Below are positions 1-10,904 of a stretch of 64,000 nt of DNA, piece by piece. The notes below the pieces were generated by a model. The model was given only the letters and a program-made list of their open reading frames with translations. It did not search any database and had not been told where the DNA came from. This stretch comes from Diaporthe sp. PMI_573 (taxonomy: Eukaryota; Ascomycota; Sordariomycetes; Diaporthales; Diaporthaceae). The DNA lies in the NCBI GenBank assembly GCA_021399435.1, contig JAJTUP010000104.1:123915-187914 (forward strand). The letters run 5' to 3'. The position numbers and the translations under genes are program-made. Position 1 is the stretch's first letter, and every line of letters begins with the position of its first letter.

Positions 1-2307
1 TCATTGCAAGCTATCAGAATATATATCACTGTTAGAGTTCAGGCACGAAGTTAAACACCAGCTTCGACACTCTTCGTAGATTTGAAAACAAATGATGATT
101 CAAGATCCCCCTTTGCAAAGTTGAAAGCACATCAGGTGAGAGTAAGCCTCTTCATCCGCTAGCACGATCGAATTACTTGCGAATCACCAGAGAAAGAGAC
201 CAAGAATTGGATGAGACAAGGCCTTCTTACGATTACATCGTGGAATTTATCGCCTCCTTTAAAGCCCTAACCTTACAGATCTTCCTTTCCATTTCTTTCA
301 ATCGGCGTCGGTCAGTGGCCGTGGCTCGAAACGGCCCTCTTTCGCCGCTGAAACTGCGATTTGTTCCCACAACCGCGCATCCTTCAAGCAGTCCGCTCCT
401 CTGGCCTTGACGTTGAAATACTTGGCCCACCGGAGGCGCTCCTTGTTAATCCATTTGTCTTTATCTATGCAGCAATGGGCGAGTCAACCAAGTAGATGCC
501 TGCAAAAGGTACTCGAACTTTCATCTCCACATTTACTTTCAGTAAGGCGTGAGACCTCCAAAAGAGGAATTCTAGAGTGATGATAGCTAAGGCGACGTAA
601 ACTTACTTTTAATTTCAATTGGTGACGTATTGCTAGTCTTTTTGAAGAGTCCACCAAGAAAGATTGGCATGTACATGATTTCACAGTCTTTAAACACTGG
701 GTCATGCTATGAGGCGCGTAAGTACATTGACAAAATTTCTGCTGCACACAGACTATACTTAAGCAATTAACATACCCTTAGGATATAGTATGCTATGTAA
801 GCAAAGGGGGAAACAATATCAACATACAGTATAATCTTCATTATCAGAACAACCTTCATGTGCAAAAAGATACATTAAGAATAGTGTACAGTATAATCGT
901 CGCGGGCAACATGATGAGACAGGAGGGAGCTAATTAACTCTTCTTTGTTATAGCATGCATGTACTGTACATACATATACGACATACTTTACAAAATGATA
1001 AACCACATTTCATTTGTTTTTTTGTTTACGGCCAAATCCACGTACTTAAGTTCTGGAGAGCATGCAAGATACCTAAAGTACAGCACTGATCAAACAGTCC
1101 CAAGTACCAGATTGAGACAAATTCCCCTTGGCAATGAAGACGACAAAGAGAGCTACTCGTGGGGCCGGCGTCTCGCTAGATGTTGGACGTAGGGGATTGC
1201 GTTCGGCGCTTCTGATTGTGCGCTTTCGCGAACTGCCTTTGCACGGCCGGATGCCCTGGGGTCGATTTCTTGCAAGCGTCAGCGGGAGATGTCCTTCGGC
1301 GCGGCGAAGAAAATAAGTACCTTGATAATTTGACGCCGGTGATCGGAGCTCAGAAGCACAAGGCAACCTTTACAACGTAATTACTGCTTGCCAACCCTTG
1401 CACATGTACGATCGCTAATAGCTTCTAGTGTATCCATCACGAAGCCGCCTGAGACCAATAACTGCGTGCCCCCTTTAGCCCTTCGGCCGCCAAAGTAGAG
1501 TGCATAGGTACTTTTGCCCGGCCAATTCTTGGATCTTCGGGTCGCATACCAGCTGAACTTCGATGAAAAAGTAACCGATGTACATGCAAAGTACATATTA
1601 TAAGCATTATAAAGATTAAGGGTGGGAGAGCAGGGGGGTTGGGACTAATATTTGAACTTCTGGTCTTTTTGTAACGCCTTCCCATTTGTACCCTGCATAT
1701 TGCCCAGCCAGTTACTGCATGACTTGCATTTTGGTCTGGTCATGTGAAGGTGACCATTAAATTCGAGCCTGAAATGAGAAGTAGATACTGTAGAGTACAT
1801 ACAAACAGGCTTATTAGCTGGTTCTGGAGTTAGCCTAGCTTAACTTTGGCCTAATACTATAGTTCATAAGCTGTATTAGTACATTAGTTTGCGTAATATA
1901 TACTTTGCCTTAGAAGTGATTAGTGAATTCTAACAGGTCATTGTACACAGCCTTATTCCTATGGGTGCAATTCACTTGGAGCTCAGTTGGTGCATAGGGG
2001 GCTAATGCCCAAACCTATTATTACATGATATATCTCCTTACATCCTAGATCAAAATTAAACAAAAGTACGCAATTAAGTACAACAAGGTACGCCCAACAA
2101 CTTTTGTAAGAACGATCCAGGATCTTAAGTATAGCGCCAACATTGCAATACATAAAAGCCCACTGTCAACTTTCCTAGCCAGAGGACTCGCTTCACATAT
2201 GTACTAATTAAGGAAATATTACATGTTCACTTCTAGTGAATCAAGTTATTATAAACAAAATAAAGCCCTTATTCAAATTCAAAAATTCAAGTCCTTATCA
2301 TTTCATC
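1..2307. other. No recognisable gene
   Basis: Only short open frames without family resemblance occur here, and most lack an ATG. The stretch at about 810-970 repeats short AT-rich words such as CAGTATAATC. It presumably contains the upstream region of the Clr5-domain gene that starts at 2308. Confidence 0.4.
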
Positions 2308-4167
2308 ATGCAAGACATGGAATGTTTTGATTCCGAAGTACATAACGACTGGACTGGTGGCAGTGTTACAAGCACTTCAAACCCTACAGCCGCTACGATC
2401 GGTTTCCCTGCTGGCAAAAACCCCTCCAGAACCGATTCAAGTAACGATGCCGGACCAATTGCCTCCAGATCTCCTACGCAATCATCCGTATACACATCAA
2501 ATCCTGAGTCTCCGTGGGACCCAGCCATTGGGGCTCCAAATGGTCCTAATGTGACGCAAAGGCGCGTCCGCAGTCAGAGTTATGCTACCCCAGCAGGGTG
2601 GGAGCAGCACCGGGATATGATAATTGAGCTGTATAAAACAAAGACGCTGAAAGAGGTCCTTGAGATTATGGAACACGACCACAACTTCGTCGCCACTGAA
2701 CGCATGTATAAAGCACGATTTAAGGATTGGGGTGTCAACAAGAACGTAACAGCAGACTATATCGCAAGTCTGCCGTCAGAGGAACAGGGGCAAGGTCTGA
2801 GCCAGGGAAAAAATCAAGCGTCTTTTATCGAAAGGCCGGGAGACCCCGATACTACTCTTGGTCATCCGGATGTCGAGAGGATCCGCAAGTATATTAGCAG
2901 GGGTTCTGCCGGCCTCAACAAGTTAGAAAGCAAAGAGCGAAACCGTGTGTTAGCCGTCTTTGGATCTCCGGCGGTCAATCGCATCCGTAAGAATACAAGG
3001 CGCAGCGGTGGCCGACCTGAAAGCCGGCAAGATGAGGAAGCGACCAAGGCCCGTGGCCTCCCGCAGGTTGCAGTTCCCGATCCTCAACACGTCTTAAACT
3101 CTCTGGGATATTTATTCTCTTTTCCGAAGCCAGCTTGTTCCCTCCATACCTCTACAACAACCACGCCTTTTGACAACCCCGCACTATCTTTATATCCCGA
3201 TCCGGACTACTTCAGCTCAACGAACCCTTGGTCACCACGGGATCCTGCATTACCAATCCAGGAATGGTATATGCTAGATTTTGAAATAAAGTTCCGCCTT
3301 GCACACATCCTAATTGAGGGATCAGACCAACAAGGAACGTCCCGTCTTCTACAGGCTTGCCTAGATGGACTATCCCATGCACTTCAGGCGACAAGTGCGG
3401 ATAACGCAGGCGCTATCAGATGTCTCATCTACATACTTCTGACTGCACTTGAGACCGCCACAAGTTTTAACTCTCCAAACATCCTCTTGTGGCTTTTTGA
3501 CCAGCTCGCGGTTATTTGGGCACAACACTACCCCCTTACCGCAAACGTTGCTATTCAAATATCTCACTATGACAGCCATGGCAGCCTCCTGGATCTGTTG
3601 CGGCAAGCAAGACAGGTCATCCCCACCGGTCCCGGGAGCAGTATTAGTACAAGCGTAGCATTGCAAGTATATGTCGAAACAGTAGACATTGCTATCAATA
3701 CAGGTTCACCTACAGAGGTGTACAGCACATTGCAGGCAACAGTGCATAAGCTCCTGGCAGGTACCTTTCCGTTAGCACCAGAAGCCTTGGTCGTCTGGGC
3801 TGAGCTGAGAAGAGCTCTTGCTCTGCTTGAAGCAAATGCGTCGTCGGGGGACCCAGCATCTTCATCGCTGAGTAACCCAATTGAGCTCCGATGGAAGGCG
3901 ATCAGTTCTATTTTAGACATCCTTCGGGTGCAGAGGGATTCCTATGAGAGCAACGGCGGATGGGGGATTGCGGGGAGGCTAGACAGGGAGATGCGCGAAA
4001 TTTCCAGGCTTGTTGAAGGTGGTTTTAGCGATGCCACAGCAACTTCAGAGGGGCCGAGACAGAGTCTTGGCCGTATGAGCAGCGCGCCTCAACGATCATG
4101 TCGAAAATGTGGGAAGAGAGGACATTATATCCAGACGTGTAAGGAGATCGCGGATCCTTCACAGTAA
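2308..4167 (+). CDS. Clr5-domain protein with C-terminal CCHC zinc knuckle
   Basis: The first ATG of a long open frame is at 2308 and gives 619 residues. The upstream extension starts only at a GTG, so it is not used. Residues about 95-146 read as a fungal Clr5 domain (GWEQHRDMIIELYKTKTLKE, then VATERMYKARFKDWG), a short helical domain found at the N-terminus of many fungal proteins of unknown role. A Ser/Thr/Pro-rich tail precedes it. The middle is alpha-helical and TPR-like, as is usual in this family. The extreme C-terminus (about 596-610) has a C-x2-C-x4-H-x4-C zinc knuckle, which suggests nucleic-acid binding. A GTAAGG donor at 4139 lies inside the codon for the last knuckle cysteine. 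Splicing from 4139 to 4281 would join this frame to the open frame ending at 4967, giving an 838-residue product that loses the knuckle. Function is unknown. Confidence 0.75.
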   Translation: MQDMECFDSEVHNDWTGGSVTSTSNPTAATIGFPAGKNPSRTDSSNDAGPIASRSPTQSSVYTSNPESPWDPAIGAPNGPNVTQRRVRSQSYATPAGWEQHRDMIIELYKTKTLKEVLEIMEHDHNFVATERMYKARFKDWGVNKNVTADYIASLPSEEQGQGLSQGKNQASFIERPGDPDTTLGHPDVERIRKYISRGSAGLNKLESKERNRVLAVFGSPAVNRIRKNTRRSGGRPESRQDEEATKARGLPQVAVPDPQHVLNSLGYLFSFPKPACSLHTSTTTTPFDNPALSLYPDPDYFSSTNPWSPRDPALPIQEWYMLDFEIKFRLAHILIEGSDQQGTSRLLQACLDGLSHALQATSADNAGAIRCLIYILLTALETATSFNSPNILLWLFDQLAVIWAQHYPLTANVAIQISHYDSHGSLLDLLRQARQVIPTGPGSSISTSVALQVYVETVDIAINTGSPTEVYSTLQATVHKLLAGTFPLAPEALVVWAELRRALALLEANASSGDPASSSLSNPIELRWKAISSILDILRVQRDSYESNGGWGIAGRLDREMREISRLVEGGFSDATATSEGPRQSLGRMSSAPQRSCRKCGKRGHYIQTCKEIADPSQ

Positions 4168-4281
4168 ACGTCGGGGTAGGAGACTTTGAAAGCCTCGGCC
4201 GTACCATACCGTCGATTTACCGGTCAGAGGCATCGTCTTTGTGTAACTTGTGTGTTTCTTTCTCCATGTGACAGTGGACAG

Positions 4282-4967
4282 CAGAATTTGAGAACTTGTT
4301 TAACATCGTTATAACATGGTCAAAGGAATACGTGAGAGTTCGATGCCCTGGAGTCAAAGACGAGACCTTTACGAACAGTCCCGGCATGTGGGAGTACGTA
4401 CTCCGTGTCGCAAAATGCTACAATAACAACGAAAGGGGGGCTGCAAACCACGCGCTGTTCATGCTAAAATCGGACGCCCACTGTGTGCCGTTCGTCACCC
4501 CGATCGTCCAGAATCATCCATCCTCGAAGAAGAGGGTAGAGAATGAATTAGACCGGCTGAAACGTCGTCTAAGAGTCCAACCTACTTCACAAGAGGATGG
4601 AGATACGTTTATGGCGTTTATTGAAGATAAAACTATCGATCTTGATGCTCTAAAGATAACTCCTCTTCAATGGTGGTTACTTCCAGAGCAGCGCCGGCGC
4701 TATCCTCGTCTCCACCGTATGGCCATCAATATCCTCTCAATCGCACCCTCATCCGCTGAACCAGAACAACAATTCTCGGGCGCACGCCGTACACAGAGCT
4801 GGGATAGGCTTAGGTTATCGCCAGAGAACCTCCAGAGGTTAGAGTGCATGGGTAACTGGTTTGCGAGGAAGCTCATCACTTCGGAGGAGCTGCTAGGGAT
4901 GATTGTAGAGGCTGAGGAGGTGGACGAGATGGATATTGATTTCGACGAGGAGGATTGGGATGTATAA
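4282..4967 (+). pseudogene. Clr5-type C-terminal region fused in frame to hAT dimerisation domain
   Basis: This open frame has no ATG at its beginning (only a TTG at 4296), so it is either a second exon or a fragment. Its first ~100 residues (FENLFNIVITWSKEYVRV, then SPGMWEYVLRVAKCY) are not hAT-like and resemble the helical tail of Clr5-type proteins. From about 4605 it becomes a hAT transposase C-terminus: ITPLQWWLLPEQRRRYPRL, SSAEPEQQFSGARR, SWDRLRLSPENLQRLECMGN. It ends in an acidic tail and a stop at 4967. The intron 4139-4281 (GTAAGG..GACAG) would connect it in frame with the Clr5 gene. It could be a real chimeric exon or simply a hAT insertion truncating the old gene. Confidence 0.55.
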
Positions 4968-5171
4968 TATAAAGTGGCATATTTTGAAGAATTGAGCATA
5001 TATACAGTATCTACCTTCCCTACCTACTTTATCTTCTACCCACCAATCTACCCACTACTCTACCCACCACTCTACCCACTCTACCCGGGTAGGGTAGAGG
5101 AGACCACTCCTCTACCTGGGTAGGGTAGAGAAGTGGGTAGAGCTCCCTCTACTCTACAATGCCCAAGTATG
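4605..5171 (+). mobile_element. hAT element 3' end (hAT-1), left end missing
   Basis: This holds the C-terminal ~120 codons of a hAT transposase followed by an untranslated tail rich in CTACCC repeats. It ends at 5171. Read inward on the minus strand the terminus begins CATACTTGGGCATTGTAGAG. Its first eight bases match the terminus of the complete hAT element at 19140-21975 (CATACTTG). The eight bases just outside are GTAGCAAG (5172-5179). I found no second copy of that octamer next to a left terminus, so the 5' part is lost. Confidence 0.65.
5031..5157. repeat. Subterminal CTACCC repeats of hAT-1
   Basis: Many direct and inverted copies of CTACCC(A), including the palindrome CTACCCGGGTAG and the arms CTCTACC/GGTAGAG, crowd this stretch just inside the element's right end. 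hAT transposases bind short subterminal repeats of this kind. Confidence 0.6.
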
Positions 5172-6340
5172 GTAGCAAGGGACCTCCCACTTTCGTTGGA
5201 GTACCAGCTAGGTGTGCTCTCAGACAGGTTTAACGGTGTTCTCGAGTGTGGGGAATCGAAAGGGGCATTGAGAGTAATTGGCAGTTTGTTGATGACGACG
5301 ACACTAGCCTCTGAGCCATCGCTTGGCACCTACTGGGTTTTGTGGTGCAAGAAAAGTTCCTTAAGGGCAAATTTCGGGCCAAAAAAAGTAACGTTAGCCC
5401 GCCATGATGTTTCCTGGACACTCAATGAATGCAAAAGTTGGGGACTCGGAAACAACTGTTTAGGTCGTCTTAGAGAAAGCAAGGACATGTTGCGGTCTGC
5501 GCCGAAGTGGTGCTCATCGAAGGTTCAGCAGATGGCAGGATCAAGACGGGCGAAATCCTCCTGGAATTCTGAGCAACGGTTTACTAAGTTGGCTGACAGG
5601 GTACTAGAATACTAATAGAACCAGTCGAATAGCTCTATCCTGTATATCATGCTAGGCATGGTGACGAGACGTAATTGATATCATGCTCGATTGCACGCTT
5701 CGATGTGGTACTATGGAATCAAGCGTTGTAAGCAATTAGAACGTCAACACAACTTAGTCTTTCTGGAACACAAACCACTTTCCACCTATACGAGCGACTT
5801 TGCTGTGATCGATCCAAGCGAAGCAGGAACTGTGAACTGCACCCTGCTCGCTAACGGATGGAAACGATCTGCGCGACCACTACCCGCTAGAGAGGACTCA
5901 GAGAACTTATGGCACATACAAACGAAACATCAAAGCCCAGCGCTGTAGTATATTTGCCAGACCAAAAGCATTCCGCTTACTGACGCGGCCACTACTAAGA
6001 GCTCGGACCACGTGAATCAGGCGCCAATCCAGCTGCCCGAAGATAGGATGCTGGATACTTGAAAGATAGCCTTCAAGTCAAGATCGAGAGTTGTCACACG
6101 AAAGGCAGAATTTCGAGTGCCTTTTCTTGCTAATCACCTTAAAGGTTGAGAACCCTATAGGTCGAGTCGCATGCTTAAAGGATGCGCTCCAGCGAAAAAG
6201 AATGATTAGATAGCTAGGAATGCCCTTTATCTTCTGACATTTGATTTAACTGAATTGAAGCAGCATTTTTCGCGAGGAACGTGATATGCTCCTCAAATGA
6301 CAGTGTGCATTCAAATGGGGGGTGGGTCCCCCTTGCCAGT
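5172..6340. other. No recognisable gene
   Basis: Short open frames at 5133-5615 and 5691-5948 have no recognisable domain. I see no RNA gene or repeat here. Confidence 0.4.
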
Positions 6341-7666
6341 TTATACACTAGACCTTTCCACAGGAGAACCTGGGTTCAAGATTTGAGAAGATTCACCGTT
6401 GTTCTCCTCTAGTCCTCCAGGTGGTGTCGGCGGAAGCTGAATTGTACATGCCATCCCGTTGTGACGGAGTATATTCACCAGACCCTGAATGGTGTCGATC
6501 AAGGCTCCGATGTCCTCGCGCACTAAAATCATCTCGGTGTTGTGTTTACGGCCCATGGTCTCTTTCTCAGCACTAATTTGCTCCAGAAGTTCGCGATTCA
6601 GCTCTACCTGCGGTGCTAGTTGTTTCCATTGCAGATCCGCCTTCAAATGTGCAATGGTGGCGACATACTGGTTGTTGAGATGCACCAAGTTTTTCGCGTG
6701 TAGTCGCTTTCGCTGTCTTGATCTGAAGCTGTAAATTAACATCCGTTATTTGTGAGGTATAGGAACCCTAGTAGCTTACGCTGATTGCCTGTTGCGTAAC
6801 ATTCTCCTTCGCTGCTTCAACGTCTTGATCTTAATCCCGTCACCAGACACAGAGATCATTTTATCAACTATTTTCGGCTTCCCATGAGCCAAGCACGCTG
6901 TATTCAAATTCTTTCCCTCGTCACCGCCTTTTTTAACCTTAGTGTGATTTTCAGTGTTGCCCAGTACGTGCCGAGGCTTCAGACAGCTTTTCCGGTGAGG
7001 ATGCTCTGTGTCGCCAGTTTCCAATTGTCCCAGGTCTTGAGCCCGCAATTTGCTGGGGCCGTTCCGTCCTGCTTCGCAGTCGGCAAATAACTGCTGATCA
7101 CGGGGTTGCCTCGTTATATTTTGATCACAGGCAGGCGAGCCATCATGGCAACCACACCCCAAGGAATGAGCGTGCAAGTGCAACTCGGACAAGCGGGGAG
7201 GACCGCTGGGATCGATGGCCAGCGATGGCGCCATGGATGGGGCGACATTACTGCGAGGAAGATGCTGTTGCGGGGTAGAGTTTTGCGCACCCCGCTCGTT
7301 CTGATCCAGGGGGAAGGTCAACAGCCCCTGCTCGAAGGATTCGTGGTTGATATTGTGGGTGTTCTTAGTGCAGCCGTTTGCTGTCCCTTTTTCTAGGCTC
7401 GATCTCCTTTGATCATATTCACACTCGCATTGCTGCGGCGCATTTGTGCAAGACATGCAAGGTGTGCCTCCAGAACACCTGATCTTCCTCTTCCGACAGC
7501 GTATACATGCTCTCGTCACCCTTTTCCGTTCGGGATTATGGAGGCCTTCGTTTGAGGAGATCTCTCCTAGCCATTTGATGGTACTCTGACTGGATGAGAG
7601 TGAGTTGGCTAAGGGGTGATCTGCAGAGTGAGTGGGAAGTATTTCAGGGACCTGAGAAGAAGGCAT
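6341..7666 (-). CDS. Transcription factor with Zn2Cys6 and bZIP domains
   Basis: This is a two-exon gene: exon 1 is 7666-6780 and exon 2 is 6728-6341, with a 51-bp GTAAGC..TTACAG intron. The total of 1275 nt gives 424 residues with no internal stop. The ATG at 7666 is chosen because the extension above it starts only at TTG. Residues 54-82 form a Zn2Cys6 cluster (C54-x2-C57-x6-C64-x5-C70-x2-C73, then C80 or C82) preceded by the basic stretch PERKRVTRA. The splice junction lies inside a bZIP basic region. After splicing it reads NRQSAFRSRQRKRLHAKNL, with N292 and R300 in the N-x7-R pattern, followed by a coiled-coil segment. The zipper heptads are weak (L, Y, L, K). An acidic/proline-rich C-terminus follows. 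It is presumably a nuclear DNA-binding regulator with unknown targets. Confidence 0.8.
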
Positions 7667-9183
7667 GAGGATTATCAGGACTGACAAAGATGCAGAGGGC
7701 AACCTTCACAATGTTTTGTTCTTGCGACAAGTATAGTGAGGGTAGAGAAATTTTCAGGAGACGGGAGGGCGGGTTTAGCCTATTTTTATATTTCCATCCA
7801 TTGAGTGAGTCAGCAGTGGGTTTGGATAGATTGGTTTACAGTAGCCAGTGCCAAGCTAACACAGTGAGAATCCCAGAAGGTATCAGCTCTCTTCCAGACC
7901 AGGCTCGAAAGCAGGTAATTAGAGGGCCATGGAGCCTACACCATGTTCCCCTCAACCATCACCCACTTTCCGGAGAGATGTATATATTACACCAGTCCAC
8001 GCTGACGACGGTGTCGACAGTTTTCTTTTTTACTTCATCAAGTGGTTACTCAGACAATCGACTTTGTAAAAATACAAATTTTACTTTTTTAGTGAATTGT
8101 ATAGTTATTGATAAAAAAATGGCTGCGGGTATGTTTTCGGGAATCTCGATTCTCGATTCTCATTCTTCGCGCAGGCCTACCTTTCTACTTTCGCATCCGT
8201 CCTCCTGCCTCTTCTCTTCCCCTTTTCTGCCCATTCCCTGAACCTGGATGATGGGAAATAGGAAAACCGCTGCGGCTTCTAACGATGACTACAGCTAGCT
8301 CAGTTCCAGGCTACATTAACAACAATTGCGAGGCTATGGCGGGCATTATTTGTGCTGGTGCTATTAACAACTTGTCAGGAACTTTCTTCCCAGGATTTCC
8401 ACACCCTATCCCGCACAAATACCTCAAAACAAGAGCTTCAGGTCGGTAGCCGTTGACGATCACCTCGCCCTCGCTTCCTCGGTGGAGGACTTTGACTGTT
8501 CCTATCTTCACGTGCCCTCCTACGGAGACGAGCCGACCTTCTCGGCTGGGCATGGACGACTCAGCAGCCTCTTGTTGTTGGAAGCTCGTGCTAGGCAGCG
8601 GCCCGAATTCAGGCTCTGACCCTGCGGAATCGTCTGTTGCGTCAGAGAGGTAATGCTGTATTTCAGGCAGTTAGCTCTGAAAACCCAGCCAAGACTAAGC
8701 GTCTAATCCTAAAAGAGGCACTATTCGTGCCCTCTATGGATATAAACATTTTTAGTAATAAATACGTATGTCGCTACAATAAATCGACAGGGACCCCCAA
8801 AGACTTCTACTAGCCCTTGCTGTTTGCGTCTCACTTTCGTTCTAATGAGGCTGTTTGGTGGTCATCAGCGCAGAGCCAATCGATTGAGTCCAGTTACCAG
8901 CGCACACAGTATATTATGCACGCCCTACTCCCCCCTCCCCACCCTTGCATATTACATACGGTACCCCAGTTCCAAGTATAAAGCCAACGCCTCCATTTCC
9001 AGAACACTCCTTCGTCACCCCAATTTCCATATATAAAATAGTTGTCCAGGTTTTTCTCGTATTCCTCAAGAGGACTTTTGCGTTTGGCATAAAGCCTGGA
9101 TGGGTCCTGACAATCTAAGGTAGGCAGAGGGATGCGGGCTATCACCCCGACCGTGTTGGATGGAGTTTCCAGCAAAATAGAAT
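7667..9183. other. Upstream region of the Zn2Cys6-bZIP gene; no other gene seen
   Basis: The open frames here are short and mostly lack ATG starts or family resemblance. The stretch 8000-8130 is AT-rich. Nothing else is supported. Confidence 0.4.
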
Positions 9184-9188
9184 GAAAT

Positions 9189-9230
9189 CGGATATTTGCA
9201 ACCAAAAAAATGGATGACGTACCCAATTTG
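9189..9230 (-). repeat. 42-bp dispersed motif, copy 1
   Basis: Read on the minus strand, this segment matches 44839-44880 at about 35 of 42 positions. Shared words are AAATTGGGT, CATCC, TTTTTTGG and AATATCCG. Both copies lie next to DNA-transposon remnants, so it may be a piece of a terminal inverted repeat. Confidence 0.45.
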
Positions 9231-9238
9231 TTTACTAA

Positions 9239-9650
9239 GTGGAACTTCCACGCAAGTTCACAGACGAGTATATTGCCCAGAAGGAGATCGATGAGAAGAG
9301 AGCTGGGAATCACGATTTTGCCTGGACGACCTCAGAGCGGAGGATAATGACGACTTGGGTGGTAGATAAAGCCATGACGCGGCTAGAGGAGAAGGCTGAT
9401 ATCGTCCGCAACGCTTTTATTCACACTGGAATAGCTGTACGGCCTGATCTTGATGAGAGGCACAGCCTACGGATCAAAGGATTTGACTTTATGTAGTACG
9501 ACTATTCTGGCTGGGAAACGGCTGAGGCTGTAGTGGACGAGGTCAGGCTCTGCGAGGAAGTACCTGCCACTAGTCTGGATGACCAAGAGGAGTATATTGC
9601 CCATGACGAAGTCGAGGCAATTCAGGAGTGCATAGTGGTGGCCTCATGAG
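9239..9650 (+). pseudogene. Possible DDE transposase C-terminal remnant
   Basis: An open frame (9239-9496) with DIVRNAFIHTGIAV and DERHSLRIKGFDF is followed, after a TAG stop, by an acidic tail in the same frame (CEEVPATSLDDQEEYIAHDE). The pattern of a W-x-V helix followed by the phrase 'I+NAF+HTGI' recalls the C-terminal region of pogo/DDE-type transposases. The resemblance is weak and the family call is tentative. There is no credible start codon. Confidence 0.3.
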
Positions 9651-9784
9651 GACTTCCTCCTAGCAAAATTTGGTGGGGTGAAAAACGGGGCGATTTGCCC
9701 CTGTGGAGGCCCTGGTCAGTGGCTGGCCGCCATGCCACTACTGGCCTAGCGCAAAATTGAATTTTCTCAATTAATACGGTACTG

Positions 9785-10240
9785 ATCAAACAACCGTACA
9801 TGTATCGATGCGAGATGGCAGACTTCCTCTACCGTCGTTTTACGACAAGGATATCGGAGCGACCGATCAGTCGGACTCTGCGATCGATTGGCTGGACGAG
9901 GAAGCTTATTCGTCGCATCGCACGGCAACGGGATGACGACCTTCGAGATCACTATCTTCATAGAATAGCCCAGTACGAGTCCCACCAACTCGTCTTTGTT
10001 GACGAGTCTGGCTGCGATAAAAGAGCCGGGTACCGGCGATGAGGATGGTCTCCAAAGGGATCCTCCCCAGTCGAGATCACAAAGTTCGGTCCCGGCAAAC
10101 GGTGGCACATCCTTCCGGCATACGCACAAGATGGCATTGTGCTGAGACGAGTTTACCAGGGATCAACGGATAGTGATCTGTTTGAGGACTTTATAGCGCA
10201 ACTACTGCACCACTGTGGCTAGCCAACCACCAAGGCCTAC
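9785..10240 (+). pseudogene. Tc1/mariner-type transposase fragment
   Basis: This encodes the middle of a fungal Tc1/mariner-like (DDE superfamily) transposase: SERPISRTLRSIGWTRKLIR, then HQLVFVDESGCDKRAGYRR. An in-frame TGA is followed by WSPKGSSPVEITKFGPG and DGIVLRRVYQGSTDSDLFED. The first catalytic Asp (VFVDES) is present. The second Asp region and everything C-terminal is missing. A TAG replaces a sense codon near 10218. N-terminal DNA-binding helices are also absent, so this is a dead internal fragment. Confidence 0.75.
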
Positions 10241-10838
10241 GTCCGCGTTGTAGGCCCTTTACTATCTTCCTCGGGTTCCGATCCGTCATCTTGAACCGAA
10301 TCACCTATCTGGGCAACTACTGAAAGTGCTGATGGCGAGCCAGTCCTGCCAAACTGCCTGTTAGATGAGGCTGTAGGCTCCTGAGCTGCTTCCTCGCTCG
10401 ACTGATCTTCAACATCACTTTCAATGCCACAGTTGTTTTTCTCAGCTGATAAGTCTTCCCTGACTCCGCATATGACGTCCAGAGTGCCTCGGAGGACTTT
10501 TAGCTGCAGTTCAAGTTTATCCCACTTTAAAGGATCATCTCGTCCGGAAATGGGGTTATGTTTGGACCCAGCCATGACATCTTCATAGAGTTGGCTCCGC
10601 CATTTTCCTTCAACCTGCTCAAAGCCTTCGATGACAACGTTCAAGGCATCTCGGTTTTCTTGATTTTTGAGATTGTCTGGCCTGTGAAAGTGTTATTTAC
10701 AATCACCAACTTCGGCCAAGCTACTCACGTTTCGATTGCGAACAACGTTATCTTTACGGCCGCCCAGCTGTTGAGCAAGAGATCACGAATCTCATCTGTG
10801 TCGCCGGAGCTGAAGGTGAGGCTGTATGTGTCACACAT
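10237..10838 (-). CDS. Hypothetical protein, two exons, tail running into a mariner relic
   Basis: Exons 10838-10729 and 10681-10237 join through a 47-bp GTGAGT..TTCACAG intron and give 184 residues in one frame. The N-terminal half is helical (DEIRDLLLNSWAAVKITLF, DALNVVIEGFEQVEGKWRSQ). The C-terminal half is acidic and Ser/Gln-rich. In-frame codons continue upstream of the ATG at 10838 (ASYPLKFLGLM), so the true start may be further up, towards 10910. The last residues (GPTTRT) are read from the antisense of the neighbouring mariner fragment, so the original C-terminus has probably been lost. I do not recognise the family. Confidence 0.5.
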
Positions 10839-10904
10839 CAGCCCCAAGAATTTGAGAGGGTAACTGGCCAGCTCCAATTTTGCCTTGTGTTGAGGACAAG
10901 GCTC

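Noticed and set aside
1970..2030. tRNA-like A-box (GAGCTCAGTTGGTGCA)
   Set aside because: No matching T-arm, anticodon stem or acceptor pairing follows within tRNA distance.
2236..2307. 24-codon extension of the Clr5 gene from a GTG
   Set aside because: Nuclear genes start at ATG; the first ATG is at 2308, before the conserved domain.
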